From Parastagonospora avenae f. sp. tritici 18332-5 (Eukaryota; Ascomycota; Dothideomycetes; Pleosporales; Phaeosphaeriaceae), in the NCBI GenBank assembly GCA_022559985.1, contig JAFJTR010000004.1, positions 124,001 to 188,000 on the forward strand: 64,000 bases of DNA, in the 5' to 3' direction. A model generated the notes under the pieces. It saw nothing but the letters and a program-made list of their open reading frames with translations. It had not been told where the DNA came from and did no database searches. The position numbers and the translations under genes are program-made. Below are positions 46,239 to 56,979 of this stretch, piece by piece (position 1 is the first letter of the stretch; each line of letters begins with the position of its first letter).

Positions 46239-48121
46239 ATGGCTGTGTCTAACCCCCAAGACGTCGACGCCTTCCTCGAGGATGTGGCCCAGGATGTCTT
46301 GAAGACCAAAGAGAACGAGCGCCGCGCGAGCATTGACGAACGAGAGAAGGAGGACCGTCTCCGCCTCGACCGCGACCGATACGCCATCCGCCGTGATAGG
46401 AGCAGGGAACGTAATCGTGAGTCCAATGGAAGGCGTCGAAGCCGCGAGACAGACCACCGTCGAAGAGATGGAAGCCGGCCCCGATCAAGCAAAGGTACTG
46501 ACACAGATGAAGACCGTGATAGGACTCGTCGCCCCGACTCGCGCGACCGTCACTTCCGTGGCGGACGTCGAGGAGGACGTGGAGATGGTGGAGGCGACTA
46601 TTACAGCGGTGGTGGCCGTCAGCGTTCTCGCTCCCCGCGCCGTGACCGTGACCGCGACCGCGACTCCAAGTACCGCGAGCGAAACAGGTCCCGAGACCGC
46701 CGCGGTGGTCGTGATGAGCGCAGCGCCCCACGCCATGGTAAGACCGTGACGCCAGAGGTCACAGAGGACGATCGCGACAAGCGCACCATCTTCGTGCAGC
46801 AGATTTCGCAGCGTGCTCACACCTCACACCTGCTGGCATTCTTCGAGACCGTCGGCCCTGTGATTGAGGCTCAGATTGTGAAGGATCGCGTTACTGGTCG
46901 CTCCAAGGGGTATGTGATTCACCTCCATCTGGCAACAATTGTACTAACTTGGCCCCAGTGTCGGCTACGTTGAGTTCAAAGACGAAGAGTCTGTTGCCAA
47001 AGCTCTCGAACTGACTGGCCAGAAACTGAAGGGTGTCCCCATCATTGCGCAACTCACCGAGGCCGAGAAGAACCGCGCTGCTCGTCCCTCTGAAGGCGGC
47101 GCTGCTCCTGGTGCTAATGGCGCGCCGTTCCACCGTCTCTACGTTGGAAACATTCACTTCAGTGTCACGGAACAGGATCTGAACACGATCTTCGCGCCCT
47201 TTGGTGAGCTAGAGCAGGTCACTCTGCAGCGCGATGAGACCAACCCCACTCGCTCCAAAGGTTATGGTTTCGTTCAGTAAGTCTCAAAGATCTGATGCTG
47301 GCCATGCGCTCTCTCTGACGTCTCCGCAGGTTCGTTGATCCGACTAAAGCTAAAGAGGCCCTCGCAGAGATGAACGGCTTCGAGCTCGCTGGTCGCCAGA
47401 TCCGTGTTGGTCTTGGCAACGACAAGTTCACCCCCGAGTCGACTGCCAGCCTGCTTCGCACCTTCAACCAACAGGCCCAGTCCTACCAAGGCTCAGCCTT
47501 CAGCGGTGCAGGTGGGCGTGGCGCTTACGCTGGTGGTACTGGTGGCGTCTTCGACCGCACCCACAGCAAGGATGACCGTGGTGTCAGCGGTGCCTCTGCT
47601 TTGGACGACAGTGATGTCGCCGGGGTCAACTTCAAGACTTATGATCGCAGCAAGCTCATGAATGCGCTAGCCCGTCGCGATGGTCCTGAGACTGTAGCCC
47701 AGATTGCGCGGCCAGTCGTCAGCAAGCCTCGTGATCCCATCGTCAGCACGCCCATGGCTTCCAAGTGCATCAAGATCGAGAACGCCTTCGACGCTGATCA
47801 GTGAGCTTTCCATTGCTTCTCTTGCCGGGCCCAATGCTAACTGTGTACAGGGAACTCCAGCAGTTTGGCCCCAGCTGGGTCAAGGACCTCGAAGGTGAAG
47901 TTAAGCTTGAGTGTGACAAGAAGTACGGCAAAGTCGTCCACATCGCGGTCGAACCCAACTCCGAGGGCGATGTCTACGTCAAGTTCGACTCGGTCACTGG
48001 TGGCGAGAAGGCTCTTCGTGGTCTCAACGGTCGCAATTTCAACCATCGCGTCATCCGCGCCTCTTACGTTGTTGATAAGATCTACAACTCTCTCTGGGGT
48101 GCTGCGGCAAGCAAGTTTTGA
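46239..48121 (+). CDS. RBM39/CC1-like splicing factor with RS-type N-terminus and RRMs
   Basis: Exons 46239-46909, 46959-47276, 47330-47800 and 47851-48121 (576 aa), introns 49, 53 and 50 nt. After MAVSNPQDVDAFLEDVAQDV comes about 150 residues of Arg/Asp/Ser-rich sequence (RDRSRERNRES, RSRSPRRDRDRDRDSKYRER). RRM1 starts at DKRTIFVQQIS and continues RSKGVGYVEFKD; RRM2 is HRLYVGNIHFSVTEQDLNTI...SKGYGFVQFVDPTKA. The last domain (ELQQFGPSWVKDLEGEVKLE, VHIAVEPNSEGDVYVKFDS, RVIRASYV) is the U2AF-homology type RRM. This order defines the CC1-like family (human RBM39, fission yeast Rsd1), nuclear factors that act with U2AF in 3' splice-site recognition. Confidence 0.93.
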
Positions 48122-49370
48122 GGTCTCAAACCCAGCTCTTCAGAGGTACGTTAAAACTGTGAGAAACATGGTAGACACAAGAGCTCTCGTCAAGCACTAT
48201 CGGTGTCTGCCATCCTAAAAATTTCTGCGCAGGATTCTATGACCTGGATCACTTTTCGGACTTTCGGCAGCATTGAAGGCGTTATGAGGACTGCGACGGG
48301 AACCACTGCTTTACTTGGCGGCATGTTATCATGCATGATGTGGGAGGATATTGCATTGTTCAGCCTGAATCAGAAGAAATTTTCGGTTGCGAGCTGGATG
48401 ACAGAAATTGTTGGTATGCTCCTTGCGTATTTTCGGCAGGCTCACATCTTACCTTCGTTGCCTAGGTACATACGGAGTGGCCTCGACTAGTTGGCCCTGC
48501 GACACGGAGGAAGGACGCGGAGGACAAGGGCTGCTAATTGTACATAGGACCAGCTCGTCTCTTCCGTTTCGCGGATTTCGCGTCTGCTCTAGATCATGTA
48601 CAAAACCTTAATGGTCGCTAACTCCCTATATGAGTGACGTTTTTGGATCTGCCGCTACTGGGTCATGCTGGGCAAATGTCATGCTTGGTGATATTCATGT
48701 TGACTGTAGGTTGATGTTAAACCCCGTAATAGCACAGGGCTACTGGGTAAGACTACTTGAGTGTATGTCGCTGCTTGTTTACACTTCTCTCTCCGTTCTT
48801 ACATAGCTTAACAATACAAAACACGGTGTCTTGGACTCTTTGAAAGCAATTCGTCGGTAATGGTGATGCGCGGCTTTTGGCCAATGAAGACAGGGTGATA
48901 GACGTCGCGGAAGCCATGCATGCATCTCAGCTTGGCGCTGCAAACAGACGCCCATGGACGAGACTGTACATCCGGGGTTTCGGGAGATGGTGTGTCTGTG
49001 AGAGGCCACGATGCGGGTGCTGAAACAGCAGACCCTTTGCCTCAGGGCGCAAGCTGTTGGCTCCAGCGCAGGGCTGCAGCGGAGCGGGAGCGCAAGCTCG
49101 ATCTGGGGTGAGGGAAGGCACGGTCCAAGCGAGCCAATGTGGTTGTCAGGCGGTTGTGCCTTCCCAAAGTCCGTGTCGACAGCCTAGCGATCTCCTGCCT
49201 AAGCAAGTGGGAATCACCAGAAGCACACCTGGGCACACAAAAGACGGCCTCTCACCCTGCAAACTCATTGTTTGCTGCTGCTTGCTAGCTGCGCAGAATA
49301 AAGCCGGCCCCTTCTTTCAAGCACGGCGGCGTAGTGGGGCACGAGCCGTCTGGAAAACAATAATTCACGT
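48122..49370. other. Intergenic, nothing recognised
   Basis: About 1.25 kb of non-coding-looking sequence after the RBM39-like gene. No supported feature. Confidence 0.5.
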
Positions 49371-49567
49371 GTTGTTAGCCCTGTCTGTCTACGCTCGACC
49401 TGCTTCAAATTCCCTCCCTACACCGCGCCCACCGCAACTTCTCAATCCTCTCCTTCACTGCCGCCCACCTCTCAACCCAACACACGCCACCGCGGCACCT
49501 TTACTTGTTCAGCCTCCAGATACCCCCCTCTGAACCTTCTGACTCCCGCACACTCCCTCCTGCAATC
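49371..49567 (+). promoter_or_regulatory. Pyrimidine-rich core promoter/5' UTR of importin beta
   Basis: A C/T-rich, C/A-rich stretch (for example cctctccttcactgccgccc) runs up to a few bases before the ATG, the usual look of highly expressed ascomycete promoters. No TATA box is evident. Confidence 0.5.
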
Positions 49568-52488
49568 ATGGATATCAACCAGGTGTTGGAGGGGACTTTC
49601 TCGCCCGGTACGCTGCCCTCGCTGCCTCGCGTGTGCCTCGGCGGCATTGACTGACAGCTCCCAGATGCGAACATCCGTAACAGCGCCGAGCAGCAGCTCC
49701 AGCAGGCCGCCGACTCCAACTTTGTAAGTCCCCCCGCAGCGAGAAGGCTGCAGCTGCGCATCGCGGAACACGTCCACTGACAGCTCCGTCTGCTCTAGCC
49801 ACAATACCTCTCCATCCTCAGCGGCGAACTCGCAAACGAGCAGGCGACGCCGGCCATTCGACAAGGGGCCGCACTCGCCTTGAAGAACGCCTTCACCGCA
49901 CGCGAGTATGCCCGGTTACGTCAGGTCCAAGACCGCTGGATCAACCTCGATGCCGACATCAAGCAAAATGTCAAGCAGGTTGCTCTGCAAACTCTAGCTA
50001 CGCCCTCAAAACAAGTCGGCTCTGCCGCCGCACAGTTCATCGCCTCAGTGGCCGCCATCGAAATACCCCGCAACCAATGGCCGGAGCTCATGCCCGCCCT
50101 GGTCGAGAGTGTTGGGCAGGGCACGGATAGCCAGAAGCAGGCGTCGCTGACTACCATCGGCTTCATCTGCGACACGGACGACATGGAGCTGAGGGAGGCG
50201 CTGGGCCACCACTCCAACGCCATTCTGACTGCCGTTGTTCAGGGCGCCAGGAAGGAGGAGACCAACAACGATGTCCGTGTCGCCGCGATCAACGCGCTCA
50301 GCGACTCGATCGAGTTTGTGCGCTCCAACTTTGACAACGAGGGCGAGCGCAACTATATCATGCAGGTCATCTGCGAAGCTACACAAGCCGACGACGACCG
50401 CATCCAGCAAGGCTCGTACGGATGTCTGAACCGCATCATGGGTCTGTACTACGACAAGATGCGCTTCTACATGGAAAAGGCTCTTTTCGGCCTTACCATC
50501 CAAGGCATGAAGAGCGACGAGCCAGATGTTGCCAAGCTCGCTGTAGAGTTCTGGTGCACAGTTTGCGAAGAAGAGATCGCAATCGAGGACGACAACACAC
50601 AGGTATGATGGTCTCGCCTTTCACAGCCGGAAGATACTGACTCTGTTAATAGGCACAGGCTGAGGGCTCCACCGAACTCCGCGAGTACTTCAACTTCGCC
50701 CGCGTTGCCACACAAGAGGTCGTCCCGGTGCTGCTCGAGCTCCTCGCTAAGCAGGATGAGGACGCCGACGACAACGAGTACAACACATCCCGCGCCGCCT
50801 ACCAGTGTCTGCAGCTTTGGGCACAGTGCGTCGGTAGTGGTGTCATGCCGCCAGTTCTTGCCTTCATCGAGAAATACATCCGCTCCGAAGACTGGCGCTA
50901 CCGTGACGCTGCCGTCTCTGCTTTCGGCGCCATCATGGAGGGCCCCGAAGAGTCTGTTCTCGACCCCATCGTCAAGCAAGCCCTGCCCACTCTGATTGGT
51001 ATGATGGACGATCCGAACATACATGTCAAGGACTCGGCAGCGTATGCCTTGGGCCGTATCTGTGAAGCTGTTCCCAGCGCACTTGATGCACAGCAACACT
51101 TGCCGACGTTGATTGGAGCACTGTTCAGCGGACTTTCCAGCAACCCGAAGATGGCAGCGTCGTGCTGTTGGTCTCTGATGAACTTGGCCGACAGATTTGC
51201 CGGCGAGCCAGGCTGTCAGTCTAACCCGCTCTCTGCCCACTTTGCACAGAGCGTGCAACATCTCTTGACAGTCACCGAGCGCGCCGATGCGGACAACCAG
51301 TTGCGTACCGCAGCCTACGAGGTGCTCAACTCTTTCGTCAACAACGCCGCGGGTGACAGTGTACCTCTTGTAAACGAGCTGTCCAACGTCATCCTTGAGC
51401 GCCTCGAGAAATCAATGGCGCTACAGGGACAAGTTGTCAGCGTTGAGGACAAGCTCACTCTTGAGGAGATGCAGACCAGCTTGGCCAGCGTCGTCATGTC
51501 CATTGTTCAGAGACTCGAGGCAGACATCAGGCCTCAGGCAGACCGCATTATGCAGATTCTACTCAGCCTTCTGTCTTCACTGCCCCCGAAGTCAAGTGTT
51601 CCGGACACAGTCTTTGCAGCCATTGGATCGATCGCCACTGCTCTGGATGAAGAGTTTGCAAAGTACATGGAGGCATTCTCGCCCTTCTTGTACAACGCTC
51701 TCAACAACCAGGACGAGCCTGCGCTCTGCTCTATGGCCATCGGATTGGTTTCTGATATTACTCGTTCCCTTGGCGAGGCTGTTCAGCCATACTGCGATGC
51801 TTTCATGAACTCTCTGCTCAACAACCTACGAAGCCCTGCTCTGGGCAACCAGCTCAAGCCAGCCATTCTGCAATGTTTTGGCGATATCGCGCACGCCATT
51901 CACGGTGCTTTCGAGCCTTACCTTCCGGTCGTTGCTCAGGTGCTTCAGCAGGCTGGCCAGGTTAATCTCACCACTGAGGGCAACTTCGAGATGATTGATT
52001 ACGTTACCTCGCTACGTGAGGGCATCATGGATGCATGGGACGGCTGCATCGTCGCGATGAAGATCAGCAACAAGACTAACCTCGTCGTCCCTTACATGGA
52101 CTCGATCTTTGATCTGCTCCGCAACATTCAGCAGGACACCAACCGCACCGAAGGTCTTCTTCGATCGTCTTGTGGTGTGATTGGTGACATCGCTGAATCG
52201 TTCCCCAACGGCGAGTTCAGGGAATTCTTCCGCCACGACTTCCTCACTGCAATGGCAAGGGAGGCCCGCTCCAACCAAGACTTCAGTGGCCGAACACGCG
52301 ATACTGCGCGGTGGGCCCGTGAACAGATCAAGCGCCAAATTGGTACGTCGGCACACCAACTTAACAACCCTTTACTTCGTCCCTCACGAGCCCACTAAAC
52401 TTTCGCCCCTGTCCCTATATACTTGTTCCTATATATTATATCCCGCTGACCCCGTCCCCCAGGCGGCAACTCAGGCGTCATGGCTTGA
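49568..52488 (+). CDS. KAP95: Importin subunit beta-1 (karyopherin Kap95)
   Basis: Exons 49568-49607, 49665-49723, 49799-50602, 50653-52342 and 52463-52488 (872 aa). The first exons give MDINQVLEGTFSPDANIRNS, the importin-beta N-terminal HEAT repeat with EQQLQQAADSNFPQYLSIL. HEAT repeats continue to the end: PAIRQGAALALKNAFTAREY, VAAIEIPRNQWPELMPALVE, RYRDAAVSAFGAIMEGPEES, HVKDSAAYALGRICEAVP. The last exon adds only GNSGVMA after REQIKRQIG, matching the usual family end. If the 120-nt last intron stays in, the chain ends with TSAHQLNN... at 52398. Kap95 carries importin-alpha-bound and direct cargo through nuclear pores and is released by RanGTP. The length fits the family closely. Confidence 0.95.
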
Positions 52489-53524
52489 TAGATTTGCTTA
52501 TACCCACCCCCTGCCCCCCTGCCTCGTCGATTCGAGCAGAGTCTAGTCACTTGCCTCAGAGACTTCTTCCCTCTCGGAAGTATTATCTGGCTTTTGACTG
52601 AGTCTGCGCGATCTAGATGCTTCCCTAGTTTTGGACGAAGCTGTTCATGCCACGGCGTCGAGAATATGGACACGCCGGGGTGCGATCTCGCCCCTTTAAA
52701 TCGGTAGCTAGTTGAACAGCTGGGAATGTTGGATTTGGGCTATTCACGTTTCGAAATGACTAGTCCAGTCCCCCGACGGCACCCGAATGCTGCCTCGACG
52801 GCTATGATGCCCCAAGTCCCGAGCACCAAAAGCATACCCTACAGCACCCCAAAGCCCAGGATCCGTTGTCTTCAACAGAACGAACTTGCAGTGATCCACA
52901 CCTCACACCCCGCATCCTCCCACGAACCGCGTAGCACCTCTCCACCACAATGTAGCACCACCTTTTGTAGGCAAAGCCAAGCGCTTCTGCCAGGAGAAAG
53001 TTTAGAGAACCGTCATTCTGTCACTTGCAGGACGTCTATACCACTTCTTTTTTGCCATGGATACAGCTGGTTTGTAGTTGTAATTCAAATGAAATAAACC
53101 ACATATGCATCGTTTGACCCGACAACGCTCAAGTATCGTAGCTGTTTAGAATGACGTGAGGCAATTTGTGTGCGAAGTGTTGGGTCCCCGTCGTCGACAG
53201 TCAGTTCGTGAAGGCAGGTTAAGAGACACTGTGTGTGATTGGGGGATAGCATGGGCGGCTGCAGGCAGATCCCGAGCGCATGGTTTATGGTGGGATGACG
53301 CTACGGAGGACATGAACTATGCGAGATGCCCTCAATAGCTGCTGCGCTCACCACTTGCACTCGCAAAGAAATCGCTTCAAGGCCGCATTTACGTGTGGAT
53401 TGGGAAAGCTGTGAAGTCAAGAACCGCCACCAAGTGGCCTCTTCCCCGCACACTCATCGCACCTGGCTTGCTTGTGTGACGCGCTGCATCGCGACACCAC
53501 AGCCATCGTCCCACGCTGCATAAG
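52489..53524. other. Intergenic, nothing recognised
   Basis: About 1 kb with KAP95 3' UTR at the left. Short open frames only. Confidence 0.5.
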
Positions 53525-54712
53525 ATGGCCTCTCATGCCTCAACACCACGGTCGCAATCGCGTTCTTCAACTGATAGTAGCGGCACATCAGATACCACCA
53601 TGCTCGACGCGCCGCCACAGACACCCAGCCGCCCAGTTCGCCTTCGCCATGCCTCAACCAGCAACCCGTCGCCCGCGTCGCAAGCAGTCTCGTTCGACGC
53701 CTCCTTCTCTCTGCTCCTCTCTCTACCCAGAGAACTTCGCGAACGCATATACACCTTCGCGCTCACGTCTCCGCACCCGTTTTCGTGTCCGCGCCCACTC
53801 CAGTCTCTGCCTGAGAAGTTCAAGCATCATGTCAGCGTCAGCCTCATCCGCGCCAATAAACAAGTCTACGAAGAAAGCATATCGATGCTGTATAGCAGGA
53901 ACACATTCCTCTTCCAGCATCCGTCGGATTGCAACATCTTCCGCATCGTCGCCGCCCCGGCGTCACACAACATCACCAGTGTTTTCTTCCGCATCCGTGA
54001 GAAGGACTTGCGCTTGTGGACGAGTTATCTCGGGAGCAAGACTGCAGAGCGCAGCTTGCGATTCGACCTGCCCAAGCTAAAGAATCTCTCTATCTCCATG
54101 CTCTACCGGAACCTCAACGTGCACACAGGCCTCCTAGCCCACGGCCTGCAAAACAACGCCCTCGCCGGCCTGCCACCCGCCATTGTGGTACAAGTCCAGG
54201 CCGTGCAGAATGCGCTGGGCCAACAAATCGCCGCGCTGAATCACCAGGACAGAAACGCCGAAGGAGGCGATGATGAACTGTCAACTCACCCGCCAGCAAT
54301 CCCCTTGTCCCAATTCCAAGCCGGCGCAGTGTTCCCGCAACCTCCGCCACCACCTCCCGCACCCGTCCATCACAACCCCCCACATCACCACCAGGCCGTC
54401 CCAATCGTGTATGGCACACCCAGCCCAAGTGCCAATCCGCCCACGCATTTTCTCCGCTTCGAACGCGAAATGGGCATCGAGGCGCTCTGTCTGGCACTCT
54501 TGGAGACACGCAGGAAAGATACAGACGTCAAAATTGTGTGTACGATGCGCATTCCCAAACGCGAGGTTGAGCGGCTGGTGCGCATGTGGCCGGAAGAAAT
54601 GGAGAGGTGTGACGTTTGGAATGCTCGGACGAGGTTCAGGAAGGTTGGGGGCGTGGATGTGAGTTTGGAGGTGTGCGGGTATGAGCTTCTGGGCATGGGT
54701 GGTGCGTTATGA
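53525..54712 (+). CDS. F-box-like/DUF7730-type hypothetical protein
   Basis: A single-exon 395-residue protein. After a Ser/Thr/Pro-rich start, residues 60-140 show the pattern common to many fungal F-box-like proteins: FSLLLSLPRELRERIYTFAL then SVSLIRANKQVYEESISMLYSRNTFLFQHP. A helical middle follows, then a low-complexity Pro/His insert (PQPPPPPPAPVHHNPPHHHQ) and a C-terminal folded part with EREMGIEALCLALLETRRKD and PKREVERLVRMWPEEME. Such proteins may bind Skp1 as substrate adaptors, but this is not shown for the family. The ATG at 53525 is the first in frame. Confidence 0.7.
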   Translation: MASHASTPRSQSRSSTDSSGTSDTTMLDAPPQTPSRPVRLRHASTSNPSPASQAVSFDASFSLLLSLPRELRERIYTFALTSPHPFSCPRPLQSLPEKFKHHVSVSLIRANKQVYEESISMLYSRNTFLFQHPSDCNIFRIVAAPASHNITSVFFRIREKDLRLWTSYLGSKTAERSLRFDLPKLKNLSISMLYRNLNVHTGLLAHGLQNNALAGLPPAIVVQVQAVQNALGQQIAALNHQDRNAEGGDDELSTHPPAIPLSQFQAGAVFPQPPPPPPAPVHHNPPHHHQAVPIVYGTPSPSANPPTHFLRFEREMGIEALCLALLETRRKDTDVKIVCTMRIPKREVERLVRMWPEEMERCDVWNARTRFRKVGGVDVSLEVCGYELLGMGGAL

Positions 54713-55951
54713 AGGCAGTGAAGTAGGAAGTGAACTTGTTTCCGCGTCTCTCTTGAGTACACCACTGCTCTTGAGTACGGCGTGTTCGTTAGGTTGAGTG
54801 AGGCTACCACATAACGCGTTTACTGTAAGAAAGTGCCTGATGTTTGCTTCGCTGCGGTGCGAATACCCTTTTACTTTCACGAGACTTACGAAGACGCAGA
54901 TTCAACATACCGAGGTGGACGGCTGCACCTCAACGTTTGAATGTTCCCAGTATTGCTGGTAGTTGGGATGTATAATGTTGCTATGAGAGACACGTCTTGC
55001 GCTGTTCTGCAAGGAAGGAACTGCTAAGTAAAGACACACGTATAATCCCATGTCTGTCAACCTAGGAGTGACTACGTGCACTGAGAAAGAGCTCGTGTTT
55101 TACCATATATTTTCATGCACTTTATCGAACGCTAGCAGGGGACGGGTCAGCTCGGATAAGATTGATAAACACACCTCCATCTTCACTGGCTAAATTTTGT
55201 CGCGTGCGCGACTAAGTTTTCTGAAGGTGAGTTACGTTTGAGTGATCGAGTTGTGGCGTGATTCCCATTTTGCTAGCGTTCGATCAAGTACCTCCCAATT
55301 GCATCGTTCACACCGCCCTGACAACGTACACGGGTGACCTAGCACTTTACATAGGTGTTCTTGGATATGCAAGCTCTGCGAACACTAGCCACTGAAAGCT
55401 CATTGTTGAGAAAATATTGCGTGATCAGCTTGTGCGCAATCGACGCACCCAGCGATGAATTAATAAGAGCACGCTCGCATCGAAGCCACGTGCAGTTTCT
55501 TTCCTCCTCACGCGCCGCAGCCGACATAGCAAAAAAAAGCACCCCAGAAAAACGGCACAGAGAGCCGGTCCAACGAGATCTTTGCGGCCATCTTATCCGC
55601 ACCTAGGGTGTCTGACTGGCGTCACGTATGGCATTCACACTAGAATCCCATCGGTTGGATCCTGCCACACGCAACGTTTTCGCCTAACGTTTACGCTAGC
55701 AACGATGCTAGTGAGACTATAGCTACATTCATCGACATGATTGGAAACCTCTCGGCCAAGCGTAGGCGACTTCACCAACTCTTCCCCATCCTGCTAGTCG
55801 CCATTGCGGCTCGACGGCTCGCTGCACAAGATCGAGATCCCGCGGGTCCGCAGGGGAACGTCGTTAATACAGCCTGACTGTTCATGCCTCTTTTGTCAGT
55901 CGAAGCCCCATCTCATCCTCGTCGAAAATCTCCCTCACCAAAAGTGTATCA
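54713..55951. other. Intergenic, nothing recognised
   Basis: About 1.2 kb, somewhat AT-rich around 55080-55200. No coding or RNA feature recognised. Confidence 0.45.
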
Positions 55952-56928
55952 ATGGACTCCTCAGCATCGGCGTCTAAAGTGGCTATCCCTAGGCTGCCGG
56001 GACGCGAATATCACACTCCGGCCAAATCTTCTCAGAGGCCTCGCGCGCCCAAGTCTTGCTCCGTGGCGTGCAGGCAGTGTCGCAAGCGCAAGATCAGGTG
56101 TACCGGTGAGACGCCGAAATGCAGGAATTGTCTGGTGGGCAATGTGCGCTGTGTGTATTCGCCGTCGAGGGGGAATCGGTTGAAAGAGTATGTTGAATAA
56201 ATCCTTTGTGGAAAATTAATGCTTCTGGAGGGCGGGAATCTTGTTCCACGTCTTGTTTTCGAGACACCTTGCAGCGCGTATTTCTAAACACAAGTCTTGC
56301 GGTTGGTATCGTCTTCAGCTCTCTCATATGTATGTGTGTCGTGGGGAAGGACTTTGAACTGAATAAATCTAGAGCAAATGAACGCAATGAGACGTTGATT
56401 GGGTTTCTCAAACACTTGGCTACGAGCTATGGTGGGCAGGTGAAGCTTGAGATTGACGAGTTTATTCGGGGGCTCGAGGTATGTCATTTATACATGTAAT
56501 GCTTTACACAGTCTCGACTTGACTCACGCGGTGTAGAGTGACTCTGATGGCGACACGACGTCCCCACAGACGATACCTGAGCAAGCCGGTAACAGAGAAC
56601 GGTCTGGCACGAATGAAACAGTAGAGAATGTTTTAGGGTATATTGATCACCAACTTTCCATTACAGCTAGACTGATCATGTTTTAGGAACCCGTCTGTCC
56701 CCATATCACTGCCTCCCATTTCAACAATGATGACCACACCGTTGCGGGATCCATCGGCCACGAAAGACATATCGGACAGCATGATAAGCGAGACCTCCAG
56801 GTAAATCACTGTCCAGCGCGGACGATTATTTCCCAGCTAAATTGTGCAGCAGTGACATAATCAACAACACCGATCCAACAGCGAGTCTTCACCAACCTCC
56901 CGGACATGGCAAAATCCAAAGGACATGA
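55952..56928 (+). CDS. Short Zn2Cys6 protein lacking a fungal-specific TF domain
   Basis: Five exons: 55952-56187, 56373-56478, 56537-56637, 56687-56800 and 56850-56928 (211 aa). Introns are 185, 58, 49, 49 and there is good frame continuity at all joins; the first intron is long. The zinc cluster has C40, C43, C50, C57, C60 and C67 (ACRQCRKRKIRCTGETPKC, RNCLVGNVRC). A helical piece follows (EANERNETLIGFLKHLATSY, LEIDEFIRGLE), which looks like the linker/coil normally preceding the middle homology domain. The rest is Ser/Thr/Pro/Asp-rich and ends GHGKIQRT. So it keeps DNA binding but not the usual 300-residue regulatory domain. It could be a short regulator, a competitor of a full-length factor, or a truncated gene. 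Confidence 0.65.
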
Positions 56929-56979
56929 CAGCAGACTCGCTTGCAACACCGTGCTGAAGCGATGCAATACCAAAGCCTA

